A DNA stretch of 64,000 bases, taken from positions 39,710-103,709 of the forward strand of contig NZ_JAUHHE010000014.1 of the NCBI RefSeq assembly GCF_030410375.1, in the 5' to 3' direction. Below, one piece after another: positions 39,069 through 49,465 of the stretch (position 1 is the first letter of the stretch; every line of letters begins with the position of its first letter). The notes below the pieces were generated by a model. That model saw only the letters and a list, made by a program, of their open reading frames with translations. It was not told the DNA's origin and ran no database searches. Origin of the DNA: Zwartia vadi. GTDB lineage: Bacteria; Pseudomonadota; Gammaproteobacteria; Burkholderiales; Burkholderiaceae_B. Both the position numbers and the translations under genes were made by a program.

Positions 39069-40142
39069 ATGAGTCGTTACTGGAATAGTTTGGTCGCTAA
39101 GCTTGATCCCTATGTGCCGGGCGAGCAGCCGCGGATACAAAACTTGATTAAGCTCAACACAAATGAGCATCCTTATGGCCCGTCACCTAAAGTGATCGAG
39201 GCAATCAAGGCGCATGCGAATGACAGTTTGAGGCTGTATCCAGATCCTTCGGCTCTCGAGCTTAGGCAGTCTATTGCACGTCGGTTCGGCTTGGCACTTG
39301 ATCAAATTTTTGTTGGCAATGGCTCTGATGAAGTGCTGGGGCACGTTTTTCATGCGCTACTCAAGCACGATCGGCCCCTGGTATTTCCGGATATCACCTA
39401 CAGTTTTTACCCTGTCTATTGTGGTCTCTACGAAATTGATTTCAAAACGATTCCCCTAGATAGCGAGTTGAAAATCAGGGTGGAGGATTACCTTCCCGGC
39501 GCTGCGGTCGGCCCGGTGGGTGGAATTATTTTCCCTAATCCCAACGCGCCAACAGGTGCCGCGCATAAATTGGGTGAGGTTGAACGTATCATCGCTGCGA
39601 ATCAGGATGTTGTCGTGGTAGTAGACGAAGCCTATGTGGATTTTGGCGCGCAAAGCGCCGTCAGCCTGATCGACAAATACCCTAATTTATTGATTGTTCA
39701 TACGTTGTCCAAGTCTCGTTCTTTGGCTGGATTGCGCGTGGGCTATGCGATGGGTCATCCTGATCTTATCCAGGGTTTAGACCGTGTGAAAAACTGTTTT
39801 AATTCCTATCCACTCGATCGTCTCGCGCTCGCTGGTGCAACCGCGGCAATGGAGGATCAGGAATATTTTGAAAAAACTCGTGATGCCGTAGTTCATTCAC
39901 GCGAAGCCTTGACCAACGGGCTCGAACAACTTGGGTTTCAGGTGTTGCCTTCTGCGGCTAATTTTGTATTTGCCAAACATCCCGCACGAGATGGTGCAGC
40001 GTTGGCTGCAGCACTACGTGAAAAGAATATTATTGTTCGTCACTTTAAAACACCTCGTATTGATCAGTTTTTGCGTATCACGATTGGTACAGATGAGCAG
40101 TGCGCCCAACTTTTGGATGCTTGTCGGCTTATTTTGAGTTGA
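39069..40142 (+). CDS. hisC: Histidinol-phosphate aminotransferase
   Basis: HisC is a PLP enzyme that converts imidazole acetol phosphate to histidinol phosphate. It has 357 residues. The PLP lysine is Lys215 in [16 protein letters not shown]. The substrate segment [13 protein letters not shown] (28-40), PNPNAPTG (156-163) and VDEAYVDF (185-192) fit the HisC family. The gene sits between der and hfq, away from a histidine operon. With hisS and hisZ also nearby, histidine-related genes are scattered over this block. The 146 bp downstream should contain the hfq promoter; I saw no strong consensus there. Confidence 0.95.
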   Translation: MSRYWNSLVAKLDPYVPGEQPRIQNLIKLNTNEHPYGPSPKVIEAIKAHANDSLRLYPDPSALELRQSIARRFGLALDQIFVGNGSDEVLGHVFHALLKHDRPLVFPDITYSFYPVYCGLYEIDFKTIPLDSELKIRVEDYLPGAAVGPVGGIIFPNPNAPTGAAHKLGEVERIIAANQDVVVVVDEAYVDFGAQSAVSLIDKYPNLLIVHTLSKSRSLAGLRVGYAMGHPDLIQGLDRVKNCFNSYPLDRLALAGATAAMEDQEYFEKTRDAVVHSREALTNGLEQLGFQVLPSAANFVFAKHPARDGAALAAALREKNIIVRHFKTPRIDQFLRITIGTDEQCAQLLDACRLILS

Positions 40143-40288
40143 AGCCTCTTTCAACGATCAATTGGTAACTAAACGTTTCATTTACTAGCGTGTCGAGGGG
40201 AAACCCTGTACAGTATGGTCATTGGCGCCGCATCGCAGCAAATGTTTCACAATGCGGGGTCGTTTAAAACAACATATGGAGCCTGCCA

Positions 40289-40537
40289 ATGAGCAATAAA
40301 GGGCAAACTTTGCAAGATCCTTTCCTGAATGCACTGCGTAAAGAGCACATTCCCGTTTCGATTTATCTGGTGAATGGTATCAAGCTTCAGGGTCAGGTCG
40401 AGTCGTTTGATCAATACGTTGTGTTGCTTCGCAACACCGTGACTCAAATGGTCTACAAACACGCTATTTCCACGGTCGTCCCTGCACGCGCCGTCAGCTT
40501 GCCTGTTGATGCCTCCGCTGAAGCAGAGGCTGAATAG
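40289..40537 (+). CDS. hfq: RNA chaperone Hfq
   Basis: Hfq is the hexameric Sm-like protein that pairs small RNAs with mRNAs. It has 82 residues. The Sm1 motif is [39 protein letters not shown] and Sm2 is [11 protein letters not shown]. The proximal-face residues Gln and Lys of the YKHA motif are in place. The short acidic tail (DASAEAEAE) is typical for betaproteobacteria and unlike the long E. coli tail. It is followed by hflX-hflK-hflC, the usual order. Confidence 0.98.
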   Translation: MSNKGQTLQDPFLNALRKEHIPVSIYLVNGIKLQGQVESFDQYVVLLRNTVTQMVYKHAISTVVPARAVSLPVDASAEAEAE

Positions 40538-40555
40538 TCAAACTGAGATTGACGC

Positions 40556-41662
40556 ATGCGTGCGTTAATCATCAGTGTTGATCTCGGATCCCCTGACCAT
40601 GCTGCGCATGCTGAAGAGTTTGCGTTGCTGGCCAAGGGTGCCGGCGCTAATTTGGTGGCAACACTCAACGCCCGCCGTCAGCGCCCAGATGCAGCCTACT
40701 TTATAGGTTCCGGCAAGGTCCAGGAGGGCGTTCTGCTCGCCCAAGAGTCCGAGGCCGAAGTGGTTCTTTTTGATCAGCCGCTTTCACCCGCACAGCAACG
40801 TAACCTCGAACGTCAATTCAACCTGAGAGTTGTTGACCGCGTAGCCCTGATTCTGGATATTTTTGCGCTGCGCGCTAAAAGTCATGAAGGCAAACTTCAG
40901 GTCGAGCTTGCGCAACTTCAACACCTATCGACCAGATTGACACGCCTTTGGTCTCACTTAGAGCGACAGCGAGGCGGCATTGGCATGCGAGGTCCTGGTG
41001 AATCTCAGCTCGAGATGGATCGTCGGATGATCGGCGGCAAAGTCAAACTTTTGCGCGAGCGTCTCGAACGTGCCCAGCGCCAACGCACAACGCAGCGCAG
41101 ATCTCGTGTCCGCGGCTCAATCCTCTCGGTTTCTCTGGTTGGGTATACCAACGCCGGCAAATCCACATTGTTTAATGCAATGACCCGTGCCGATGCCTAC
41201 GCTGCCGACCAGCTGTTTGCCACACTTGACACGACGACGCGCCGCTTGTGGATTGAGGGGGCCGGTCAAATTACCCTTTCGGATACTGTGGGTTTCATTC
41301 GGGACTTACCTCCCACGTTGATTGCCGCATTTCGGGCCACTCTCGAAGAAGCCACGCAGGCGGATTTACTCTTGCATGTTGTGGATGCCGCGAGTCCTCA
41401 GCGCGATGAGCAAATCGCCGAGGTCAACAAAGTCCTGGCGGACATCGGTGCAGCAGATATTCCCTGCATAATGGTCTACAACAAAACCGACTTGGCAGGA
41501 CTGGAATCTCGTGTCGAACGAGACGAACATGGTACGATTTGTCGAGTTTTTTTAAGTGCTCAAAAGCGCTCTGGCTTGAGCGGGTTGCGTGACGCGATCA
41601 GTCAGTTTGCTACTACCTCGGAAAATAATGCGATCTCTTACGAAAATATTCAATCTGAATGA
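40556..41662 (+). CDS. hflX: GTPase HflX
   Basis: HflX is a ribosome-splitting GTPase that rescues stalled ribosomes under heat stress. It has 368 residues. The N-terminal HflX domain contains FDQPLSPAQQRNLERQFNLRVVDR (about 72-95), followed by a helical linker with the glycine-rich GGIGMRGPGESQLEMDRR. The G domain has GYTNAGKST (about 196-204), DTVGFIRDLP and NKTD. The start ATG at 40556 lies 18 bp after hfq. Its 3' end overlaps the hflK start by 35 bases. Confidence 0.96.
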   Translation: MRALIISVDLGSPDHAAHAEEFALLAKGAGANLVATLNARRQRPDAAYFIGSGKVQEGVLLAQESEAEVVLFDQPLSPAQQRNLERQFNLRVVDRVALILDIFALRAKSHEGKLQVELAQLQHLSTRLTRLWSHLERQRGGIGMRGPGESQLEMDRRMIGGKVKLLRERLERAQRQRTTQRRSRVRGSILSVSLVGYTNAGKSTLFNAMTRADAYAADQLFATLDTTTRRLWIEGAGQITLSDTVGFIRDLPPTLIAAFRATLEEATQADLLLHVVDAASPQRDEQIAEVNKVLADIGAADIPCIMVYNKTDLAGLESRVERDEHGTICRVFLSAQKRSGLSGLRDAISQFATTSENNAISYENIQSE

Positions 41663-42908
41663 TCCCGGCTGGGGTCGGGGTCAGGGCGGTGGCGGCAACG
41701 AGCCTCCTCGTCGTCCGCCTCAGGGAAATGGTCCACCCGATCTGGATCAGGTTTGGCGTGATTTCAACAACCGTCTTGGTGGTCTTTTTGGTGGCAAGCG
41801 GGGTGGTGGCAATACAGGCGGACCGCTTGGTAGTGGTGGTCCGACGCCTCGTCAGTCCAAAATTGGACTGGGAGTCATTGTCGCTGCCGCGGTGGTTCTT
41901 TGGCTTGTAAGTGGTTTCTTTATTGTCCAAGAAGGCCAGGTTGCGGTGATTACGCAGTTTGGTAAATACAAGAGCACGGCACAGGCTGGTTTTCAGTGGC
42001 GTATTCCTGCCCCGATTCAGTCGCATGAGATGGTTAATCTCTCTCAATTGCGTACGTTCGAGGTTGGCTTTCGCGGGAATCCCCGCAATCGCGTGTTGCC
42101 CGAGTCCCTGATGTTGACAGATGATGAAAACATCGTGGATGTGCAGTTCGTTGTTCAATATCGCCTGCGTGCAGATGGCGCACCTGATTACCTTTTTAAA
42201 ACAAAGGATCCTGACGAATCTGTTCGCCAGGTTTCTCAGTCTGCCATGAGAGAGGTTGTTGGTACACGCTCCATGGACTTCGTTCTTTACGAGGGTCGTA
42301 CTGCTGTTGCCGCCGAGGTTCAAAAGCAAATGCAAGAAATTCTTGATCGCTACCAGACCGGCATTCAGGTGAGCAGCGTGGCGATTCAGAACGTTCAGCC
42401 TCCAGAGCCTGTTCAAGCCGCATTCGACGATGCTGTGAAAGCAGGTCAGGATCGCGAGCGCCAGATCAACGAAGGTCAGGCTTATCGCAATCAGATTGTG
42501 CCTCTTGCAGCGGGTCAGTCTTCGCGGATGCTGGAGCAAGCCGAAGGCTACCGTGCCCGCGTAGTGGGTAACGCAGTCGGTGACACTGCCCGCTTTACAA
42601 GCGTACTGGCGGAGTATCGCAAGGCTCCCGAAGTTCTTCGCGAGCGTATGTATCTAGAAACGATGCAGCAAATGTTCGCCAATGCCAGCAAGATTCTGGT
42701 CGATACTTCAGGTTCGAACAATATGCTTTATTTGCCGCTGGACAAGATCACACAGCAAGCTGCTCAAGGCGCGCAGCGTCCTAACCCCATGGCAAATACT
42801 CCTGTTCAAACCAACGCACCCGCTCCCCTGACTCAGCCTGCGCCTGTCACACGGCCAGCTGCTCAAGGGCCTTCCAACACACTGACGCGCGATCGCGGCA
42901 GTCGATAA
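41628..42908 (+). CDS. hflK: FtsH protease activity modulator HflK
   Basis: HflK is an SPFH/prohibitin-family inner-membrane protein that, with HflC, cages the FtsH protease. From ATG 41628 it has 426 residues. The N-terminus is rich in Gly, Pro and Arg (about 10-70, repeated GG and PPR stretches). One membrane segment is at about 82-104, then the SPFH domain (VQEGQVAVITQFGKY ... RMYLETMQQMF). The C-terminal tail is Ala/Pro/Gln-rich and probably disordered. The start lies inside hflX; the frame extends to 41589, but ATG 41628 begins the conserved MRSLTKIFNLNDPGWGRG. Confidence 0.95.
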   Translation: MRSLTKIFNLNDPGWGRGQGGGGNEPPRRPPQGNGPPDLDQVWRDFNNRLGGLFGGKRGGGNTGGPLGSGGPTPRQSKIGLGVIVAAAVVLWLVSGFFIVQEGQVAVITQFGKYKSTAQAGFQWRIPAPIQSHEMVNLSQLRTFEVGFRGNPRNRVLPESLMLTDDENIVDVQFVVQYRLRADGAPDYLFKTKDPDESVRQVSQSAMREVVGTRSMDFVLYEGRTAVAAEVQKQMQEILDRYQTGIQVSSVAIQNVQPPEPVQAAFDDAVKAGQDRERQINEGQAYRNQIVPLAAGQSSRMLEQAEGYRARVVGNAVGDTARFTSVLAEYRKAPEVLRERMYLETMQQMFANASKILVDTSGSNNMLYLPLDKITQQAAQGAQRPNPMANTPVQTNAPAPLTQPAPVTRPAAQGPSNTLTRDRGSR

Positions 42909-42924
42909 CACAGAGGACAGAATC

Positions 42925-43800
42925 ATGAAAAGATTATTTCCCCTGTTGATCGCCTTGTTCATTGGCGCGGTGGTGCTGTCTTCCTCCGTGTTTATTGTCC
43001 GTGAGCGTGACTATGCGCTGGTTTTTGCGCTCGGCGAAGTCAAAAAGATCATCTCCGAACCGGGTCTTTATTTTAAGTTGCCACCTCCATTTCAAAATGT
43101 GGTGACCTTGGATAAAAGACTCTTAACGATTGATTTGCAGGAAGCAGAGCGGATTCAAACCTCTGAGAAGAAAAACCTGTTGATTGATTCGTTCGTCAAG
43201 TGGCGTATTGTTGACCCCAGGCTGTACTACGTGACCTTCGGTGGCAACGAACGCGCTGCACGCGAGCGTCTACAAGCTCAGATCAGAGATGCGTTGAACG
43301 CTTCAGTCAACATTCGTACCGTCAAGGATGTTGTATCACTTGAACGCGATGTCATCATGACCGAGGTGCTCAATAACGTCGCAAAGCGCGCCGAACCATT
43401 GGGAGTTAAGATCGTCGACGTCCGACTCAAACGTATCGAGTTTGCTCCGGAGATTTCCGAGTCGGTCTATCGCCGTATGGAGTCAGAGCGTGTGCGAGTG
43501 GCGAACGAGCTGCGTTCGATCGGGGCGGCCGAGGGTGAGCGTATTCGTGCCGAGGCGGATCGCGAGCGCGAGCAAATCTTGGCTCGTGCGTATGGTCGTG
43601 CCGAGGCGATCATGGGTGAGGGCGAGGCTGAGGCTGCTGGCTTATACGCCAAGGCCTATGGTGCGGATCTTCCGTTCTATAGCTTCTATAAGAGTTTGGA
43701 GGGCTATCGTGCGGCGTTCGGAAAATCGGGAGATATCCTGGTTGTCGATCCGAGCTCAGACTTTTTCAAGTATCTCAAGAACCCGCAGGGTAAGAAATAG
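42925..43800 (+). CDS. hflC: FtsH protease activity modulator HflC
   Basis: HflC is the partner of HflK, 291 residues. An N-terminal membrane anchor (about 4-24) precedes the SPFH domain (RERDYALVFALGEVKKIISEPGLYFKLPPPFQ). A charged helical stretch follows (about 185-245, rich in Glu/Arg: RVRVANELRSIGAAEGERIRAEADRERE split over two helices). ATG 42925 follows GAGGAC about 8 bases upstream. The small DUF2065 gene often found after hflC in related genomes is not present; instead there are about 230 non-coding bases with a strong terminator before hisZ. Confidence 0.96.
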   Translation: MKRLFPLLIALFIGAVVLSSSVFIVRERDYALVFALGEVKKIISEPGLYFKLPPPFQNVVTLDKRLLTIDLQEAERIQTSEKKNLLIDSFVKWRIVDPRLYYVTFGGNERAARERLQAQIRDALNASVNIRTVKDVVSLERDVIMTEVLNNVAKRAEPLGVKIVDVRLKRIEFAPEISESVYRRMESERVRVANELRSIGAAEGERIRAEADREREQILARAYGRAEAIMGEGEAEAAGLYAKAYGADLPFYSFYKSLEGYRAAFGKSGDILVVDPSSDFFKYLKNPQGKK

Positions 43801-43869
43801 TTTGTATGCTCTTTGGCTTTGATTGAGGAACTTGCCTCGGTCAGAGCCGTACGATGCCTCGATAATCTG

Positions 43870-43875
43870 TATAAT
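43870..43875 (+). promoter_or_regulatory. TATAAT -10-like box in the hflC-hisZ gap
   Basis: A perfect TATAAT lies 28 bases upstream of a strong terminator and about 155 bases upstream of hisZ. No -35 box of good quality is seen at 16-18 bases, so its activity is uncertain. If used, transcripts would run straight into the terminator at 43903. Confidence 0.35.
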
Positions 43876-43902
43876 GCATTGTAAGCTTTAACGATTGTTC
43901 TG

Positions 43903-43937
43903 GCGGCTTGCCGGGCTTACGCCCCAAGCCGCTTTTT
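43903..43937 (+). terminator. Strong intrinsic terminator between hflC and hisZ
   Basis: GCGGCTTG (43903-43910) pairs with CAAGCCGC (43925-43932). An inner GGGC/GCCC stem (43913-43916 with 43921-43924) closes a TTAC loop, and TTTTT follows at 43933-43937. A second hairpin (CGCTC and GAGCG near 43946-43960) follows directly. It either ends the hfq-hflC operon or works as an attenuator in the hisZ leader. Confidence 0.85.
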
Positions 43938-44027
43938 GTTTGGCCGCTCGTTTTGAGCGCAGCCGGGCAATTGAGCGGTTGTTATGAGTTCTTGTTGAAC
44001 TTAACCCTTTTAAATTTACTTGCGATC

Positions 44028-45191
44028 ATGAAAGGCAATTGGTTGTTGCCAGAAAGTTTGGCAGATATGTTGCCGGCCGAGGCGCGCCGTATCGAAGATT
44101 TGCGTAGGCATCTTCTGGACTTGTTCCGTACTTACGGCTTTGAGTTGGTTGCGCCGCCTCTGGTTGAATACATCGATTCGTTGCTTTCCGGAACCGGAAG
44201 CGACCTGAATCTGCGCACCAGCAAACTGGTGGACCAGTTGTCTGGCCGTACGCTGGGCGTACGTGCTGATATGACGCCGCAAGTCACACGCATTGATGCG
44301 CATTTACTGAATCGTTCCGGGGTCACTCGCTTGTGCTACTGCGGCCCAGTTTTGCATGCTCGTCCTGCTGGCTTACTGTCGAGCCGTGAGCTTTTGCAAA
44401 TAGGTGCCGATATTTACGGTCACGCTGGTGTCGAGGCCGATCTTGAAATTATTCGTTTATCTTTAGAAAGTACGAGGTTGGCGGGTGTTCAGGCTGTGCG
44501 CTTGGATCTTTGTCACGCTGGCTTGGTGCGCAGCTTGCTAGAGGGCGATCCTCAGGCTCAAGTCCGAGCAGATGAAATCATGGCATTGCTCCGTGAAAAA
44601 GACTTGCCTGGGTTGAGCATGCTGGACAAAGGTGACTTGGCTCTCCAGTCTTCCACGGTTCAAGCGCTTTGCGCCTTACCTCAGCTCTACGGTGATATTT
44701 CCGTTATTGCGCGCGCGCGTCAGGTATTGCCGGCATCTAGCGGCGTGACACAGTCTTTGGATACGCTTGAGCAGTTGCTGTCATCTCTAGACGATGTGTC
44801 GGTGGGCGTTGATTTGGCCGATGTTGGTACCTATGGATATCACTCTGGTGTGACATTTTCCATCTATGCCGAGGGTTGGCATGATGCGATTGTTCAGGGC
44901 GGGCGTTATGACGATGTAAGTCGAGCGTTCGGTCGTGCGCGTCCCGCAACGGGCTTTAGTCTGGATTTGCGCAAGTTGGCGGCTGGTTTGTTGCCTGCCT
45001 TGCCGGCTCCTGCGATCCGAGCGCCTTCCGGGCAGGATGCTGGATTGCGCCAAGCGATGCAGGATTTGCGCCAGAGAGGCAACATAGTTGTGCAAGTTTT
45101 CCCCGGTGAAGTTGCCACACATGATGAGTTTGTATTTGATCGCGAGCTTGTGTTGCGTAACGGTCAATGGATGGTTCAGCAGGTTCTTTAG
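44028..45191 (+). CDS. hisZ: ATP phosphoribosyltransferase regulatory subunit HisZ
   Basis: HisZ is a catalytically inactive HisS-like protein that activates the short HisG and senses histidine. It has 387 residues from ATG 44028 ([16 protein letters not shown]). The frame is open 40 codons further upstream, but that region overlaps the terminator and is rejected. HisS-like motifs remain ([62 protein letters not shown]), while the anticodon-binding domain is absent. In betaproteobacteria hisZ commonly precedes purA, as here. HisG itself is not in the window. Confidence 0.95.
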   Translation: MKGNWLLPESLADMLPAEARRIEDLRRHLLDLFRTYGFELVAPPLVEYIDSLLSGTGSDLNLRTSKLVDQLSGRTLGVRADMTPQVTRIDAHLLNRSGVTRLCYCGPVLHARPAGLLSSRELLQIGADIYGHAGVEADLEIIRLSLESTRLAGVQAVRLDLCHAGLVRSLLEGDPQAQVRADEIMALLREKDLPGLSMLDKGDLALQSSTVQALCALPQLYGDISVIARARQVLPASSGVTQSLDTLEQLLSSLDDVSVGVDLADVGTYGYHSGVTFSIYAEGWHDAIVQGGRYDDVSRAFGRARPATGFSLDLRKLAAGLLPALPAPAIRAPSGQDAGLRQAMQDLRQRGNIVVQVFPGEVATHDEFVFDRELVLRNGQWMVQQVL

Positions 45192-45264
45192 GCTTCGGTG
45201 CGAGGATTTTCATTTTGATTATCCTGGTGCTTGGAGATATTTCTCTCGATACTGATTGGTTTGA

Positions 45265-46568
<1,304 letters not shown>

Positions 46569-46569
<1 letters not shown>

Positions 46570-47108
46570 TGTCCGACACCAAAGAGGGCCAGGATTTACA
46601 GGTGGATTGGGATACTTATCATCGTCTAATTGAGCGGCTGATTATCTTAGTTCACTTGTCGGGGGCCAAGTTCGACCAGATTCTGTGTCTAGCACGAGGT
46701 GGCTTAAGAGTCGGAGACGTGTTTTCCAGAGTGCTGAGGCTGCCTCTCGCGATTTTGGCGACCAGCAGCTACCGGGAGCAAGCCGGTCGCGCCCAGGGCG
46801 AGCTCGATATTGCTCCATTCATCACGATGACGCAGGGGACGCTCACAGGGCGTCTTCTTCTTGTAGATGATCTGGTGGATAGTGGCCACACGCTCAGCGA
46901 GGTCAGTCAGCACCTGATGAGAACCTATCCAAGTATTGAATCGATTCAGTCGGCTGTTATTTGGTACAAAGCCTGCTCGAGCGTTGTACCGGATTTCTAT
47001 GTTGAAAAGCTGTCGACGAATCCTTGGATTCGTCAGCCTTTTGAGATGTATGACAGCTTAACCCCTCAAGATTTAGTTGAAAAAAGCGCCAAAGATCTGT
47101 CGAAATAG
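46569..47108 (+). CDS. Phosphoribosyltransferase-domain protein
   Basis: This is a type I phosphoribosyltransferase of 179 residues. The PRPP-binding motif LLLVDDLVDSGHT lies at residues 96-108, and the hydrophobic strand before the PPi loop is DQILCLARGGLRVGD (36-50). The family includes xanthine-guanine and hypoxanthine PRTases (Gpt-like). The overlap with purA suggests purine salvage, but the substrate hood (YREQAGRAQGELDIAPF) does not identify the base, so I leave the substrate open. It is the last gene before the rpsU promoter. Confidence 0.88.
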
Positions 47109-47116
47109 CGTATTTA

Positions 47117-47125
47117 TGCTATGAT
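47117..47125 (+). promoter_or_regulatory. Extended -10 promoter of rpsU
   Basis: TGCTATGAT (TG, one base, TATGAT) lies about 50 bases upstream of the rpsU ATG. No good -35 box is present. It would drive the rpsU-dnaG-rpoD unit. Confidence 0.5.
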
Positions 47126-47175
47126 CTAAGGCTATTTAGTTGTTTAACTGTATTATTTTTTACGTCACGCATCCT

Positions 47176-47388
47176 ATGCCTATCGTTCGTCTGAAAGAAA
47201 ACGAGCCCTTCGAAGCCGCACTTCGCCGCTTCAAGCGCACAATCGAAAAAACTGGTCTGTTGACAGAATTGCGCGCCCGCGAGTTTTATGAAAAGCCAAC
47301 TGCTGAGCGTAAGCGCAAGCAGGCTGCCGCCGTTAAGCGCCATTACAAGCGCATCCGCAGCCAGCAATTGCCTCCACGCATGTACTAA
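47176..47388 (+). CDS. rpsU: Small ribosomal subunit protein bS21
   Basis: bS21 is a basic protein needed for binding of natural mRNAs by the 30S subunit. It has 70 residues from ATG 47176 ([21 protein letters not shown]), ending [13 protein letters not shown]. The upstream extension to 47140 overlaps the promoter leader and is not used. It opens the macromolecular-synthesis unit rpsU-dnaG-rpoD. The GatB/YqeY-like gene often found between rpsU and dnaG in Burkholderiales is missing here. Confidence 0.98.
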   Translation: MPIVRLKENEPFEAALRRFKRTIEKTGLLTELRAREFYEKPTAERKRKQAAAVKRHYKRIRSQQLPPRMY

Positions 47389-47394
47389 TCTCAC

Positions 47395-47411
47395 GGCGCA
47401 CTCGTTGCGCC
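47395..47411 (+). other. Hairpin between rpsU and dnaG
   Basis: GGCGCA (47395-47400) and TGCGCC (47406-47411) form a perfect 6-bp stem with a CTCGT loop, 20 bases before the dnaG start. It has no T tract. It occupies the place of the internal attenuator of the enterobacterial rpsU-dnaG-rpoD operon, which keeps primase levels far below S21; that function here is inference. Confidence 0.5.
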
Positions 47412-47431
47412 GTTCACGTATGGTCTGAGCG

Positions 47432-49363
47432 TTGATCCCAGATTCCTTTATCCAGGATCTTCTTGCCCGAGTCGATGTCGCAGATGTCGTCGGCCGTTAC
47501 GTGCAGTTAAAGAAAGGCGGCATTAACCTTTTAGGTTTGTGTCCCTTTCATAACGAAAAGTCTCCCTCTTTCACTGTCAGCCCTGCAAAGCAGTTTTATC
47601 ATTGTTTTGGTTGTGGAGCGCATGGGAGCGCCATCACATTTTTGATTGAGCATACTGGGGCCAGTTTTCCTGAGGCAGTCCGTACGCTTGCGAGTGCTGT
47701 GGGCATGACTGTCCCAGAGGAAAATCGATCTCCTGGACAAAAAGCGGCGAGCTCTCGCCGACGCGAAGAAATCTCCCAACATACCCAAGTCCTCGAGCTT
47801 GCCCAAAAGCATTATCTTGCGCAATTGCGTGATAGTCCTGCGGCCATTCGTTACCTTAAGGAAAGAGGACTGACAGGGCAGATTGCCAAAGAATTTGGGT
47901 TGGGCTGGGCCAGTGCTGATCGCCAAGCTTTAGCGAAGGTATTTCCACGCTATGACGATCCGCTTCTGGTCGAGTCTGGCCTTGTAATCGAGTCTGAAGA
48001 CGGTCGCCGCTATGATCGTTTTCGTGAGCGCATCATGTTCCCGATCCGAAACGCCAAGGGCGAGATTGTGGGCTTTGGTGGACGCATTATTGGTAAGGGC
48101 GAGCCCAAATACCTCAATTCCCCAGAAACGCCTGTCTTTTCCAAGGGCAATGAGCTGTATGGTCTGTTTGAGGCCAGAAGCGCGATTCGTGCTGAGGGTT
48201 GCGTGATTGTGGTCGAAGGCTACATGGACGTTGTCGGTCTCGCGCAATTAGGTGTCCGTCATGCGGTTGCTGCACTAGGGACGGCGACAACGCCCACACA
48301 TATTCAAAAGCTCCTTCGTGCGAGCGACAAAATCATCTTCAGTTTCGATGGCGATGGCGCTGGCAGGCGGGCTGCTTGGCGGGCCCTTCAGGCTTCATTG
48401 CCATTCTTGAGGGATGATATATCTATCCGGTTTTTATTTTTGCCGGCAGAGCATGATCCGGATAGTTATATCCGGAAATTTGGCGAAGAAGCTTTCAGGG
48501 CGTGTATAAATGAATCGGACGCGCTTTCCACTTTTTTTCTAAACGAGTTGGCCGCGCGACATTCTGTTCAAGAGCTTGAGGGGCGTTCTGCTCTGGTGCA
48601 TGAGGCGAGACCCCTGTTGGCGCAGATTCCTGCAATTGCTCTAAAAGTCCAGCTACAGAATGAGCTGGCGCGTCTTGTTCAATTTACGCCTGAAGAGCTG
48701 AGTCAATTGCTCGCTCAGGAGGCTCCCCACAAAATGGCGGGGCTGCCTGATCCCGGTCAGCCCTCTGCCGGAGCTCAGGCGCGTGCAGGCGCTGCGGCTG
48801 ACGAGGGTCCAATATTTCCGTCCTTTGGTCATGAAAACGGTTCGAATGAAGCTGGTGCGCCTACTCGTGGCGGTCAGTTCCCTGCTGGTCGAGTCCGACA
48901 GGGGCGGCAGGCGTCTGCGCCTCGCGCCGTCGCACCGTTGGCGCGTCGTTTGCTGCGTCTGCTTTTGACTCATCCGGAGTTAGTCGATCAAATGGGCGAG
49001 CAGCAGATTGAAATCTTGGCGCGCGGGCCTCATCTGGAAATGGTGCGGGATTTAATCGTTTTAATCCAGGCCTCGGGGGCCAGGCATGTTGGCGCCTTGA
49101 TTCAGGCCGCTGATCCCGGAGCGGATTTGGGTGTGCTGATGATCTCGCTTGCCGAGGATCTAATGGCTCAGGAACCCTTGCCTAACCCGCAGCTTGAGTG
49201 GGAGGATGCTGTGCGGCGTATCGAATTGGATGGCTTAAAGGCCGAGCAGCAGTCACTCATTGGACAGGGATTAAATAATTTGCATGCCCAGCAAAAATAT
49301 CAGGAACTTTCTCAGAGTATCACCCGTCTAATGAGGGTGATTGAATCAAGCAAAACGTCTTGA
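47432..49363 (+). CDS. dnaG: DNA primase
   Basis: DnaG makes RNA primers for replication. It has 643 residues. The start is TTG 47432, giving the conserved MIPDSFIQDLLARVD; a weak start fits the low primase level. The CHC2 zinc-binding domain has Cys37, His40, Cys58 and Cys61 (CPFH ... CFGCGAHG). The RNA polymerase domain has the basic FGRxIG-like segment (GEIVGFGGRIIGKG), and the TOPRIM has VVEGYMDVVGL and FSFDGDGAGRRA. A Gln/Ala/Gly-rich linker (about 430-490) precedes the C-terminal helicase-binding domain, which has a poorly conserved sequence. Confidence 0.97.
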   Translation: MIPDSFIQDLLARVDVADVVGRYVQLKKGGINLLGLCPFHNEKSPSFTVSPAKQFYHCFGCGAHGSAITFLIEHTGASFPEAVRTLASAVGMTVPEENRSPGQKAASSRRREEISQHTQVLELAQKHYLAQLRDSPAAIRYLKERGLTGQIAKEFGLGWASADRQALAKVFPRYDDPLLVESGLVIESEDGRRYDRFRERIMFPIRNAKGEIVGFGGRIIGKGEPKYLNSPETPVFSKGNELYGLFEARSAIRAEGCVIVVEGYMDVVGLAQLGVRHAVAALGTATTPTHIQKLLRASDKIIFSFDGDGAGRRAAWRALQASLPFLRDDISIRFLFLPAEHDPDSYIRKFGEEAFRACINESDALSTFFLNELAARHSVQELEGRSALVHEARPLLAQIPAIALKVQLQNELARLVQFTPEELSQLLAQEAPHKMAGLPDPGQPSAGAQARAGAAADEGPIFPSFGHENGSNEAGAPTRGGQFPAGRVRQGRQASAPRAVAPLARRLLRLLLTHPELVDQMGEQQIEILARGPHLEMVRDLIVLIQASGARHVGALIQAADPGADLGVLMISLAEDLMAQEPLPNPQLEWEDAVRRIELDGLKAEQQSLIGQGLNNLHAQQKYQELSQSITRLMRVIESSKTS

Positions 49364-49397
49364 TTCGGTTAAAATCAACGGTTTACGCAGCTCAGGC

Positions 49398-49446
49398 GTG
49401 TGTTTGATTCAAGCACGGATTGAGCAGGCTCGTGCTTGATGCACAC
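49398..49446 (+). other. Large hairpin between dnaG and rpoD
   Basis: TCAAGCACG (49409-49417) and CGTGCTTGA (49431-49439) are a perfect 9-bp inverted repeat with a 13-base loop. Flanking GTGTG-like and CACAC-like sequences (49398-49403, 49441-49446) extend the stem after a mismatch. It ends about 20 bases before the rpoD ATG and has no T tract. It may be a processing or stabilising structure that separates dnaG from rpoD mRNA, or an operator. Confidence 0.55.
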
Positions 49447-49465
49447 ATAAAAAACAAGAGCGATC

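Noticed and set aside
40143..40288. Search for an hfq promoter, terminator or tRNA in the hisC-hfq gap
   Set aside because: Only a 4-bp GAAA-loop hairpin and a 6-bp stem with a long loop were found; no consensus promoter or tRNA shape is convincing.
43908..44027. N-terminal extension of HisZ with a hydrophobic segment (about 40 residues)
   Set aside because: It overlaps the intrinsic terminator, has no Shine-Dalgarno sequence, and homologues begin at MKGNWLLPE.
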